Source: an uncultured Ruminococcus sp. | GTDB lineage: Bacteria > Bacillota_A > Clostridia > Oscillospirales > Ruminococcaceae | Assembly: GCA_947303535.1 (NCBI GenBank) | Contig: CAMYYQ010000005.1 | Location: forward strand, 1 to 14,263 | Direction: 5' to 3' | Length of the DNA stretch: 14,263 nt | Shown: positions 1-7,422 of the stretch, piece after piece | How positions within the stretch are numbered: the stretch's first letter is position 1 | How the letters are laid out: each line of letters starts with the position of its first letter | Position numbers and translations under genes: made by a program | Notes under the pieces: model-generated | What the model saw: the letters and a program-made list of their open reading frames with translations, nothing else | What the model was told of the DNA's origin: nothing | The model's database searches: none

Positions 1-26
1 ATAATATATTGGAGGAATTTACAGAC

Positions 27-1241
27 ATGAACATGAATAAGGACTTTTTCAAGGCACTTGAGGCTCTTGGCGAAGAAAACAGTGTGGAGACAGAGCTGCT
101 TATCGAAAAGGTAAAGTCAGCTATGCTCAAGGCAGCAAGAAGAGCTTATCCGCACAGCGAAGAGAGGATAACAGTTGAGATTGATCCTAAAACGAAAAAG
201 TTTGAAATGTATATCAGACAGGATATCATCGACGATGAACCTATCGATGAAAACGAAGTAAATATAGACGTTGCAAAGACTATGGACCCAAATGCTATGG
301 TCGGCGGAACTATCATGAAGGAACTTGATATCTCAAAGCTCGGCAGAATGGCTGCTCTCTCAGCTAAGCAGTCCATAAAGGGTGACCTGAGAGAGATCAA
401 CCGCGAGCAGATGCTCAGCAAGTTCGAGCAGAAGGAACACGAATGTATCACAGCAAGAGTTTCTCAGGTAGAACCCGGCAGAGGTACTGTTACTGTTGTT
501 TATGACGGAACTGAGCTCTATCTCTTCCGCAACGAGCAGATACCCGGTGAGAACCTTGAGGAAGGAAAGTCAGTAAAGGTATACATCACAGGCATCATCG
601 GCAAGAACAAGAAGCCTGTAGTAAAGATCTCACGTACTCACAAGGACCTCGTAAAGAGACTCTTTGAGCAGGAAGTTCCCGAGATATATGACGGTACTGT
701 TGAAGTAAAGTCTATCTCCCGTGAGGCAGGTTCAAGAACAAAGATCGCTGTATGGTCAAAGGACGAGAACGTTGACGCAGTAGGTGCTTGTATCGGTCCT
801 AAGCGTTCAAGAATAACTGCTGTAGTAAACGAGCTCAGCGGTGAAAAGATCGACATCATCCCGTGGAGCGAAGTTCCTGAGGAATTCATCGCAAGAGCAC
901 TTGCTCCTGCTGAGGTACTCAAGACAGTCATCGTTTCTATGGAAGAAAAGGTATGTACAGTTATCGTTCCTAACAATCAGCTCTCACTTGCTATCGGCAA
1001 CAAGGGACAGAACGCTAAGCTTGCTGCAAAGCTTACAGGCTTCAAGATCGATATCAAGCCGCAGTTTGACAATGTAACAGGTGAGGAAGCTGCTGAGATG
1101 AGCCCTGACTTTGTTGCTCCTGTATTCGAGTCTGCTCCTGCTGAGACAGAGGGCGAGGAGACAGCTCCTGCCGCTGAGGAAGAGGAAAAGACCGAAGCAG
1201 CTGAGGAAGCTGCTGAAACTCCTGCTGCTGACGAGGAATAA
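27..1241 (+). CDS. nusA: transcription termination/antitermination factor NusA
   Basis: NusA binds RNA polymerase and nascent RNA and modulates pausing, termination and antitermination. The 404-residue protein shows an N-terminal polymerase-binding domain (about 1-125), an S1 domain (about 138-203) and two KH domains (about 205-345). KH2 carries an intact GxxG loop (G324-N-K-G327), but KH1 reads G257-P-K-R260, so its second glycine is arginine. After about residue 355 comes a roughly 50-residue Glu/Ala/Pro-rich acidic tail, which B. subtilis NusA lacks as I recall it. The start ATG27 is chosen because GGAGGA (11-16) lies 10 nt upstream; an in-frame TTG at 9 overlaps that ribosome binding site, and a second ATG at 33 is less well spaced. 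It is the first gene of the nusA-infB operon, 2 nt before ylxR. The family call is very secure. Confidence 0.97.
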   Translation: MNMNKDFFKALEALGEENSVETELLIEKVKSAMLKAARRAYPHSEERITVEIDPKTKKFEMYIRQDIIDDEPIDENEVNIDVAKTMDPNAMVGGTIMKELDISKLGRMAALSAKQSIKGDLREINREQMLSKFEQKEHECITARVSQVEPGRGTVTVVYDGTELYLFRNEQIPGENLEEGKSVKVYITGIIGKNKKPVVKISRTHKDLVKRLFEQEVPEIYDGTVEVKSISREAGSRTKIAVWSKDENVDAVGACIGPKRSRITAVVNELSGEKIDIIPWSEVPEEFIARALAPAEVLKTVIVSMEEKVCTVIVPNNQLSLAIGNKGQNAKLAAKLTGFKIDIKPQFDNVTGEEAAEMSPDFVAPVFESAPAETEGEETAPAAEEEEKTEAAEEAAETPAADEE

Positions 1242-1243
1242 TT

Positions 1244-1522
1244 ATGAAGCCAAAAAAGACACCTATGAGAATGTGTCTCGGCTGCAGTGAGATGAAGCCA
1301 AAGAAAGAGCTTATACGTGTGGTCAAATCTCCCGAGGGCGAGATAAGTCTTGACTTCAAGGGCAAGGCAGCAGGCAGAGGTGCTTATATCTGCCGCAGTA
1401 CAGATTGTCTGGAAAAGGCAAGGAAAGCAAGAAGATTTGAAAAATCCTTCTCATGCAAGATCGAAGAAAGCGTTTATGAGGTGATGATGAATGAGCTCAG
1501 AGAAGAGCCGCAGGACAGCTAA
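1244..1522 (+). CDS. rnpM: YlxR family RNA-binding protein, RNase P modulator RnpM
   Basis: This is a 92-residue basic protein of the YlxR (DUF448) family. The B. subtilis member, now called RnpM, binds RNase P RNA and modulates its activity. Visible hallmarks are the N-terminal R-M-C-L-G-C block (C11, C14), the E-L-I-R-V-V strand (about 22-27), the G-R-G-A-Y motif (44-48) and a second cysteine pair (C50, C55). Four cysteines so arranged could bind a metal, which is inference only. The start ATG lies 2 nt after the nusA stop, with GAGGAA (1233-1238) inside the end of nusA as ribosome binding site, so translational coupling is likely. Its last 32 nt overlap the start of ylxQ. The position between nusA and ylxQ is the standard Firmicutes arrangement. 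Confidence 0.94.
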   Translation: MKPKKTPMRMCLGCSEMKPKKELIRVVKSPEGEISLDFKGKAAGRGAYICRSTDCLEKARKARRFEKSFSCKIEESVYEVMMNELREEPQDS

Positions 1523-1805
1523 TCTTCTCGGTATCTGTATCAGAGCGGGCAAGACTGTAAAGGGCTTCGACAGTGCAGTCGAGGCTGTGAAAAACGGTAC
1601 TGCTTTCTGCTTGCTTACCGCTTCTGACGCTTCTGAAAAGACCGTAAAGGAAGTAAAGTTTTACTGTGAGAAATACGGTGTAAAGTCTCTCGCATCGGAA
1701 ATGAGCAAAGCCGATATCGGAAAGCTCTGCGGAAAAGAGACAGCTGTCATAGCAGTAACAGACAAGGGCTTTGCTGACGGTTTTGAGAGGATAATATCTG
1801 ATTGA
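1491..1805 (+). CDS. ylxQ: YlxQ, L7Ae-family RNA-binding protein
   Basis: The 104-residue protein belongs to the L7Ae/L30e/Gadd45 family, whose members bind kink-turn RNA. It shows the bacterial YlxQ pattern: an N-terminal L-L-G-I...R-A-G-K helix (about 12-21), the L-L-T-A-S-D-A-S...T strand-helix (about 41-51) and the C-terminal A-V-T-D-K-G-F-A segment (about 88-95). The exact RNA target of YlxQ proteins is not settled as far as I know. ATG1491 follows a GAGGTGATG stretch (1478-1486). It overlaps ylxR by 32 nt in another reading frame, and I see no alternative in-frame start before the conserved core, so the overlap appears real. An 86-nt gap separates it from infB. Confidence 0.93.
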   Translation: MSSEKSRRTANLLGICIRAGKTVKGFDSAVEAVKNGTAFCLLTASDASEKTVKEVKFYCEKYGVKSLASEMSKADIGKLCGKETAVIAVTDKGFADGFERIISD

Positions 1806-1891
1806 TCGCAGTGATGCGTTGATATAGATACGTTATAGATATATTACTGCCGCATTGATACGGCAAAGACAAATTGGAGGTAATCAGGCCT
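1806..1891 (+). promoter_or_regulatory. infB upstream region with candidate internal promoter and hairpins
   Basis: This is the largest gap inside the translation operon. TTGATA (1819-1824) and TATTAC (1842-1847), 17 nt apart, match the sigma-A boxes at 5/6 and 4/6 positions, so an extra infB promoter is possible. The same stretch can form a hairpin pairing 1808-1815 with 1843-1850 (8 bp, one G·U) or a smaller TGCCG/CGGCA hairpin (1848-1865). There is no T-run, so neither looks like a terminator. The infB ribosome binding site TGGAGG is at 1875-1880. The promoter rests on sequence match alone. Confidence 0.3.
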
Positions 1892-4600
1892 ATGGCAAAA
1901 AAAATAAAGTTAAGCGACGCTGCAAAGGATATAAATATCCCTGCACAGGAATTGATCGACTTTTTCGCTGAAAAAGGCGATAATAAGAAGAAAACGGGTT
2001 CTTCTCTCACTGAGGAGGAAATGAACACAGTTCTTGAGCACTACACAAAGGATCGTTATTCTGTAGGCTCACTGAATGATTATTTCAACTCAAAGAATGA
2101 TCCCAAGCCTGTCAAGGAAGATGCTGCAAAGGAAGAGAAAAAGACTACAGCTGCTAAGAAGCCTGCTGAGAAAAAGAACACTGAAGAGCCTAAAAAGGAA
2201 GAGAAAAAGGCAGCTGCTGCGTCCGCACCTGTAAAGAAGGCTGAAAAAACTGTTGAGCCTAAGAAGGAAGAAAAGGCACAGGAAGCTCCTGTTAAAAAGG
2301 CTGAGCCCGAGAAGAAGCAGGAAGCTGCTGCTCCTGCTGTCAAGGAAGCTCCTAAGGAAGAGCCTAAGCAGGAAGTTAAACCCGAGCCTAAACAGGAAGC
2401 AAAGTCCGAGCCGAAGGCAGAGCCTGTAAAGGCTGAGGAAAAGTCTGCTGAGCCTAAGAAGGAAGAAAAGGTACAGGAAAAGACTCAGGAAGCTGATAAG
2501 AACACTGCTCATGTCCACGATAAGAAAAAGGACAAGAAGAAGGAGCAGGCAAAGGCTCAGGACAGAGGCGAGAGAACAAAGTTCAACGCAACCATCAGCT
2601 CCGAGACCGCCCAGACCTCCACTCAGCGCAGAACAGTGGATACAAGAGGAAGCTACGTGGATCTCGACAAGTACAACGAGAGATACGACCAGATGGCTAC
2701 CTCAAACAAGCATAAGAACGACAACTATTCTTCAAAGAAGCAGAAGATAAATCAGAAGTCAGCTCAGAGAAACCGCCAGCAGTTCTCAAAGAAGGAGAGC
2801 GAGGCTGAAAAGCTCAAGAGACTTGAACTCGAAAGAGCAAGAAAGCAGCAGCTCAAGGTACTTATCCCTGATAATATCACTGTCGGCGAGCTTGCTACAC
2901 GTCTTAAAGCTACTGCTACAGACGTTATCAAGCAGCTTATGAAGCTTGGCGTTATGGCTTCTATAAACCAGGAGATAGATTTTGATACAGCTGCTCTCGT
3001 TGCAGACGAGATGGGTGCAAAGGTAGAAAAGGAAGTTATCGTTACTATTGAGGAGCGTCTTATCGACGATACAGATGACGACGATACAAATCTCCAGCCG
3101 CGCTGCCCTGTTGTAGTTGTTATGGGTCACGTTGACCACGGTAAGACTTCTATCCTCGACCGCATCAGAAATGCTCACGTTGCCGCAGGCGAAGCAGGCG
3201 GTATCACACAGCACATCGGTGCTTATCAGGTAAATATCAACGGACAGGACATCACATTCCTCGATACTCCCGGACATGAGGCTTTCACTTCAATGCGTGC
3301 AAGAGGTGCTAATATCACTGATATCGCTATCCTCGTTGTTGCTGCTGATGACGGTATCATGCCGCAGACTGTAGAGTCTATCAACCACGCAAAGGCAGCA
3401 GGAGTATCTATCATAGTTGCTATAAACAAGATGGATAAGGAAGGTGCTAACCCCGACCGTATCAAGGAAGAGCTCACAAAGTACGACCTTGTATGCGAGG
3501 ACTGGGGCGGCGACGTTATCTGCGTTCCTGTTTCAGCTAAGACAGGTGAGGGTATTGATGAACTTCTCGAAAACGTTCTCCTCGTTGCTGAGGTAAAGGA
3601 ACTCAAGGCTAACCCTGACAGACTTGCAAAGGGTACTGTTATCGAGGCTCGTCTTGACAAGGGCAGAGGTCCTATCGCTACACTTCTCGTACAGAACGGT
3701 ACTCTCAGACAGGGTGATGTTCTTATCGCAGGTACTGCTGTAGGTCGTGTAAGAGTTATGACAAACGACAAGGGCAGAACTGTAAAGGAAGCAGGTCCTT
3801 CTGTTCCTGTTGAGATAACAGGTCTTGCAGAAGTTCCGAGCGCAGGCGATATCTTCAACGCAGTTGAGGACGAAAGACTTGCCCGTGAGCTCGTTGAGCA
3901 GAGAAAGCATGAGCAGAAGCAGGAGCAGTTCAACGCTTACCGCAAGGTTACTCTCGATAACCTGTTCAGCCAGATCGCTGAGGGCGAGATCAAGGAGCTC
4001 CCGATCGTTGTAAAGGCTGACGTTCAGGGTTCTGTTGAAGCTGTTAAGCAGTCTCTCGAAAAGCTCTCAAACAATGAGGTAAGAGTAAGAGTTATCCACG
4101 GTGCAGTTGGTGCTGTTAAGGAAAGCGACGTTATGCTTGCAGCTGCTTCAAACGCTATCATCGTCGGCTTCAATGTAAGACCCGATCCTGTTGCTGCTGA
4201 GAATGCAGCCCGTGACGGCGTTGATATCAGACTCTATCGTATCATTTATGATGCTATCGAGGAGATCACAACTGCCATGAAGGGTATGCTCGCTCCTAAG
4301 ACTCGTGAGGTCGAGCAGGGACGAGTAGAGGTAAGACAGGTATACAAGATATCCAACGTTGGTATGGTAGCAGGAAGCTATGTACTCAGCGGTAAGGTAA
4401 CAAGAGGAAGTCAGGTGCGTGTAGTACGTGACGGAATCATCATCGCAGATGATAAGATATCAGGACTCAAGCGTTTCAAGGACGACGCTAAGGAAGTAGC
4501 AGAAGGCTACGAGTGCGGTATCAGTCTCGAAAAGTTCAGCGACGTTAAGGAAGGCGATATCTTCGAGGCTTATATCGTTGAGGAATACCGTGAAGATTAA
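1892..4600 (+). CDS. infB: translation initiation factor IF-2
   Basis: IF-2 is the GTPase that brings initiator fMet-tRNA to the 30S subunit and promotes 70S joining. The 902-residue protein has a first IF2-N module (about 1-55), a long low-complexity Lys/Glu/Pro/Ala linker (about 70-300), a second IF2-N module (about 321-375), the G domain (about 405-575) and then the beta-barrel, IF2 and C2 domains to the end. GTPase motifs are G-H-V-D-H-G-K-T (412-419), D-T-P-G-H (458-462), N-K-M-D (512-515) and S-A-K-T-G. It is longer than B. subtilis IF-2 (about 716), the difference lying in the linker. ATG1892 is chosen 11 nt after TGGAGG; an upstream in-frame TTG at 1874 overlaps that site. Confidence 0.98.
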   Translation: MAKKIKLSDAAKDINIPAQELIDFFAEKGDNKKKTGSSLTEEEMNTVLEHYTKDRYSVGSLNDYFNSKNDPKPVKEDAAKEEKKTTAAKKPAEKKNTEEPKKEEKKAAAASAPVKKAEKTVEPKKEEKAQEAPVKKAEPEKKQEAAAPAVKEAPKEEPKQEVKPEPKQEAKSEPKAEPVKAEEKSAEPKKEEKVQEKTQEADKNTAHVHDKKKDKKKEQAKAQDRGERTKFNATISSETAQTSTQRRTVDTRGSYVDLDKYNERYDQMATSNKHKNDNYSSKKQKINQKSAQRNRQQFSKKESEAEKLKRLELERARKQQLKVLIPDNITVGELATRLKATATDVIKQLMKLGVMASINQEIDFDTAALVADEMGAKVEKEVIVTIEERLIDDTDDDDTNLQPRCPVVVVMGHVDHGKTSILDRIRNAHVAAGEAGGITQHIGAYQVNINGQDITFLDTPGHEAFTSMRARGANITDIAILVVAADDGIMPQTVESINHAKAAGVSIIVAINKMDKEGANPDRIKEELTKYDLVCEDWGGDVICVPVSAKTGEGIDELLENVLLVAEVKELKANPDRLAKGTVIEARLDKGRGPIATLLVQNGTLRQGDVLIAGTAVGRVRVMTNDKGRTVKEAGPSVPVEITGLAEVPSAGDIFNAVEDERLARELVEQRKHEQKQEQFNAYRKVTLDNLFSQIAEGEIKELPIVVKADVQGSVEAVKQSLEKLSNNEVRVRVIHGAVGAVKESDVMLAAASNAIIVGFNVRPDPVAAENAARDGVDIRLYRIIYDAIEEITTAMKGMLAPKTREVEQGRVEVRQVYKISNVGMVAGSYVLSGKVTRGSQVRVVRDGIIIADDKISGLKRFKDDAKEVAEGYECGISLEKFSDVKEGDIFEAYIVEEYRED
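2254..2471 (+). repeat. repetitive DNA in the infB linker, with a 23-bp exact direct repeat
   Basis: Two identical 23-bp units at 2254-2276 and 2449-2471 encode the same Glu-Pro-Lys-Lys-Glu-Glu-Lys block, and the match continues with one mismatch for several more bases. A degenerate third copy starts near 2185. They sit in the disordered IF-2 linker, so they are coding repeats rather than a mobile element. Such repeats could allow in-frame length change by slippage or recombination, which is inference. Confidence 0.75.
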
Positions 4601-4640
4601 AAATTAATTATTCTCATCAATGATAAAGGGGGAATTTCTC

Positions 4641-5204
4641 ATGGATAACAGCAGAATGAGTACTGCGGATATGCTGCAGTACTGCAATGAGGCACTGGCG
4701 TGGGACGATTTCGGTCCTATCGACATATTCTTCTTTGAATCGGTAAAGAAGATACTTCTCGGTCAGTGCAGCGCATTTGAAGAACCTGAAGCATACACAG
4801 ATGATCTTATGGGTATCGAGCGTCCTGTTCGTGATGTGGAGCTTGAACCCGAATACGGCAATTATGCCGATATCTACTACGGCGAAGAGGGCGACGAGGA
4901 AATACCCGATTACAGCCGCAGCGATGAAGATGTAGCTTTTTCTGCGGATATATTCGGCGATGGATTCTTTGCCGAGCCTGAGCAGGCAGCTGATGGGGGC
5001 GCTGCTGCTGAGGCAGAGCCCGAGCCCGAAGCTGATGAAGAAGCTGCCGAGGAAAAGGCAGCTGAGGATAAGGCAGCCGAGGATAAGCCTGTGAAGAAGC
5101 AGACAAAAAAGCCTGCCAAGAAAAACGGGAAAAAGTCTGCAAGATCTGCCGACTCCGATAAGCATGAAGAGAAAAAAGAGGGCGGTTTCACCGTCAGCTT
5201 GTGA
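4641..5204 (+). CDS. unrecognised acidic/lysine-rich protein between infB and rbfA
   Basis: I do not recognise this 187-residue protein. The first 40 or so residues look able to fold into amphipathic helices, including an F-F-F-E-S-V-K-K-I-L-L-G stretch. Residues about 45-110 are very acidic with many Tyr/Asp/Glu. About 115-150 is an Ala/Glu/Asp/Pro repeat (A-A-E-D-K units). The last 35-40 residues are strongly basic (K-K-Q-T-K-K-P-A-K-K). No signal peptide or membrane segment is seen, so it is probably cytoplasmic. ATG4641 is preferred because AAAGGGGG (4625-4632) lies 8 nt upstream; an earlier in-frame ATG at 4620 has no such site. It sits 40 nt after infB and 17 nt before rbfA in a ribosome-biogenesis operon, which suggests an RNA or ribosome link but does not prove one. 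Confidence 0.85.
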   Translation: MDNSRMSTADMLQYCNEALAWDDFGPIDIFFFESVKKILLGQCSAFEEPEAYTDDLMGIERPVRDVELEPEYGNYADIYYGEEGDEEIPDYSRSDEDVAFSADIFGDGFFAEPEQAADGGAAAEAEPEPEADEEAAEEKAAEDKAAEDKPVKKQTKKPAKKNGKKSARSADSDKHEEKKEGGFTVSL

Positions 5205-5221
5205 TACAAGGAAGGATTACC

Positions 5222-5560
5222 ATGCCTAATTTCAAGAACAGCCGTATGGCTGAAGACATAAAAAGGGAAATGACAGCAATTCTCAGAGAGCTTAAAGATC
5301 CGCGCATAGATAAGATGCTCACTATCGTTAGAGCTGATCTTTCGGGCGATATGTCAAGCTGTAAGATATATGTATCCAGCTTTGAGGGGCTTGAAAGAGC
5401 AAAGCAGTCTGTTGAAGGACTTAAAAGTGCGGCAGGATTTATCAAGAGAGAGCTTTTTCACAGACTAAAAATGCGTAAAGCTCCTGATCTTACCTTCGTT
5501 GCCGACAATTCTATCGAAAGAAGCGCGGAGATAAGCAAAAAGCTCCATGACTTGCTGTAA
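5222..5560 (+). CDS. rbfA: 30S ribosome-binding factor RbfA
   Basis: RbfA is a small KH-fold protein that binds the immature 30S subunit near the 16S rRNA 5' end and helps its maturation. The 112-residue protein has the usual length. It opens with N-S-R-M-A-E-D-I-K-R-E (about 6-16), followed by L-K-D-P-R-I, a central strand with K-I-Y-V-S, and the late P-D-L-T-F-V-A-D-N-S-I-E motif (about 86-97) typical of the family. ATG5222 has AAGGAAGG (5208-5215) 6 nt upstream; an in-frame GTG at 5201 overlaps the previous gene's end and is not supported. It is 11 nt before nrnA. The rbfA-nrnA-truB-ribF order is common in Clostridia. Confidence 0.96.
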   Translation: MPNFKNSRMAEDIKREMTAILRELKDPRIDKMLTIVRADLSGDMSSCKIYVSSFEGLERAKQSVEGLKSAAGFIKRELFHRLKMRKAPDLTFVADNSIERSAEISKKLHDLL

Positions 5561-5571
5561 GGAGGATCACT

Positions 5572-6528
5572 ATGTTCATCGGTTTCAGTGAGGCTGAGCT
5601 CTTTCTCAGAAACTGCGAGGACGCAGTTATTATCACTCACCGTAATCCTGACGGTGACTGTATAGGTGCAGGCTTTGGCTTGAAGGATATCCTTGCTCAG
5701 CTTGGTATCCGCAGCAGAGTCGTGTGCCATGACGGCTTTCCTTCGCCGCGCTATGATTTTCTTGTAAGCGAAGGCGCAGGAGAAGAGTTTGAGCCTAAGA
5801 CAATTATCGCGGTGGATATCGCCGACGAAAACCTTATGGGCGACTATAAGGACATCTACGGCGGCAAGGTGCAGCTCTGCATCGACCACCACATCTCAAA
5901 TAAGAATTATGCGGAGAAAACTCTGCTCCGCAGTGACGCTACTGCTGCCTGCGAGATAATCTATGATCTTGCGCAGTACATGGGCGTAAAGATAACAAGG
6001 CACTGCGCTATGTGCCTTTATACAGGCATAGCTACGGACTCGGGCTGCTTCAAGTACGACTGTACTACTCCCCGTGCTCACGAGATAGCAGCAGAGATGA
6101 TGCGCAGCTATGATATCAATTTCGCAAGGATAAACCGTTATATGTTCGATGTTAAGTCTATGGGCAGACTGAAGCTTGAAGCAAAAGTAAACGAACTCAT
6201 GGAATACTGCCTCGGCGGAAAGCTTGCTATTGCAGCTGTTACACAGGACATGATGAAGGCTATGAACGTTTCTATGGAGGAGCTTGAGGGCTTTGCTCCG
6301 CTGACTATACAGCTTGAGGAAACAGAGGTCGGTATCCTTATGCGCGAGCGTGAGGACGGCGTGTTCAAGTGCTCGTTCCGCTCGGCAAATGACGTTAATG
6401 TTTCGGCTATATGTCAGATGATAGGCGGAGGCGGTCACGCAAAGGCAGCAGGCTGCACTATCGACGGTCCGCTGGAGGAGGCTAAGAAATACCTTATCAG
6501 TGCTGTTGAAGGAGCTCTCAGCAAATGA
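5572..6528 (+). CDS. nrnA: DHH-DHHA1 phosphoesterase, NrnA-like nanoRNase/pAp phosphatase
   Basis: NrnA-type enzymes degrade 2-5 nt RNA fragments and dephosphorylate 3'-phosphoadenosine 5'-phosphate, using Mn2+. The 318-residue protein shows the DHH metal-binding set: H23-x-x-x-D27-x-D29, D82 in V-D-I-A, the D105-H106-H107 triad and D156 in A-T-D-S. The C-terminal DHHA1 substrate-binding domain has G-G-G-G-H-A-K-A-A-G (285-294). Length fits the family (about 310-320). The start ATG5572 has a near-perfect AAGGAGG site ending 6 nt upstream. The stop overlaps the truB start as ATGA, so the two are likely translationally coupled. Substrate choice between nanoRNA, pAp and c-di-nucleotide products cannot be read from the sequence. 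Confidence 0.93.
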   Translation: MFIGFSEAELFLRNCEDAVIITHRNPDGDCIGAGFGLKDILAQLGIRSRVVCHDGFPSPRYDFLVSEGAGEEFEPKTIIAVDIADENLMGDYKDIYGGKVQLCIDHHISNKNYAEKTLLRSDATAACEIIYDLAQYMGVKITRHCAMCLYTGIATDSGCFKYDCTTPRAHEIAAEMMRSYDINFARINRYMFDVKSMGRLKLEAKVNELMEYCLGGKLAIAAVTQDMMKAMNVSMEELEGFAPLTIQLEETEVGILMREREDGVFKCSFRSANDVNVSAICQMIGGGGHAKAAGCTIDGPLEEAKKYLISAVEGALSK

Positions 6529-7418
6529 ACGGTATTCTCTGCGTAAACAAACCACAGGATTTTACTTCATTTGATGTTGTCGCTAAACTCCGCGGCATAC
6601 TTCAGATGAAAAGGCTCGGACACGGCGGTACTCTTGACCCTATGGCTACGGGAGTATTGCCTGTATTCGTGGGCAATGCCACGAAAGCCTGCGATATCAT
6701 GCCCGATAATACCAAAAGCTATCGTGCAGGCTTCCGCCTCGGTGCGGTGTCGGATACGCAGGATATCTGGGGCGAGGTCAGTGAAAAGTCGGATATGGCG
6801 GTTGAAAAAGCTGCTGTAGAAGCTGTTATACCTGAGTTTACAGGAAAGATAATGCAGCTCCCGCCTATGTATTCGGCTGTTCAGGTGGGCGGAAAACGCC
6901 TTTACGACCTTGCGAGACAAGGAATAGAAGTCGAGCGCGAAGCTCGTGAAATAGAAGTATCAAAGCTTGTGCTGGAGGAATATGACAGCATTACCCGTGA
7001 GGGCGTACTGTCAATATCCTGCGGCAAGGGTACTTATATAAGAACTATAATCAGCGATATCGGCGAAAGGCTGGGCTGCGGAGGGATAATGACCTCACTG
7101 GTAAGGACTTCCTCAGGCGGCTTCGGTCTTGATGAATGTTTTTCACTGGAAGAGATACAGAAAGCAAAGGACGAGGACAGGCTGGAGGAGCTTATCCTGC
7201 CTATCGAAAGAGTGTTTGAAAAGCTTCCTAAGCTCAGGCTGGGTGAGGCGCAGACAAGAATGTACCGAAACGGCGTGAAGCTTGATCTTTCAAAGCTCCG
7301 CAATATACGCGATGATGCGGAGTGCTACGGAGTGTACGGCTTTGACGGTGCTTTTATAGGCACGGCTTTTGCTGACCGCGAGGGCGGTATCCTTCGTGTG
7401 GGAAAGAATTTAGGGTGA
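6525..7418 (+). CDS. truB: tRNA pseudouridine(55) synthase TruB
   Basis: TruB converts U55 in the T loop of nearly all elongator tRNAs to pseudouridine. The 297-residue protein carries the catalytic motif G-H-G-G-T-L-D-P-M-A-T-G (33-43) with the catalytic aspartate at D38. It also has the K-S-Y-R segment (64-67), the P-P-M-Y-S-A-V-Q-V-G-G-K-R motif (113-125) and the C-G-K-G-T-Y-I-R motif (166-173). The C-terminal part (about 230-297) is the expected PUA-like extension. The start overlaps the nrnA stop by ATGA, with GAAGGAG (6508-6514) about 10 nt upstream inside nrnA. ribF follows after 4 nt. All residues expected for activity appear present. Confidence 0.97.
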   Translation: MNGILCVNKPQDFTSFDVVAKLRGILQMKRLGHGGTLDPMATGVLPVFVGNATKACDIMPDNTKSYRAGFRLGAVSDTQDIWGEVSEKSDMAVEKAAVEAVIPEFTGKIMQLPPMYSAVQVGGKRLYDLARQGIEVEREAREIEVSKLVLEEYDSITREGVLSISCGKGTYIRTIISDIGERLGCGGIMTSLVRTSSGGFGLDECFSLEEIQKAKDEDRLEELILPIERVFEKLPKLRLGEAQTRMYRNGVKLDLSKLRNIRDDAECYGVYGFDGAFIGTAFADREGGILRVGKNLG

Positions 7419-7422
7419 TGGC

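Noticed and set aside
2080..2518. Two long minus-strand open frames opposite the infB linker
   Set aside because: They are antisense to a Lys/Glu/Ala-rich coding repeat, giving Leu/Phe/Ser-rich translations with no ribosome binding site or family resemblance. They are shadows.
3226..3933. A 235-residue minus-strand open frame inside infB
   Set aside because: It is opposite the highly conserved GTPase region and has a Ser/Thr-rich translation with no recognisable motif or start signal.
5896..6555. A 219-residue minus-strand open frame opposite nrnA
   Set aside because: It covers the DHH gene, whose catalytic motifs are clear on the plus strand, and has no supporting start site.
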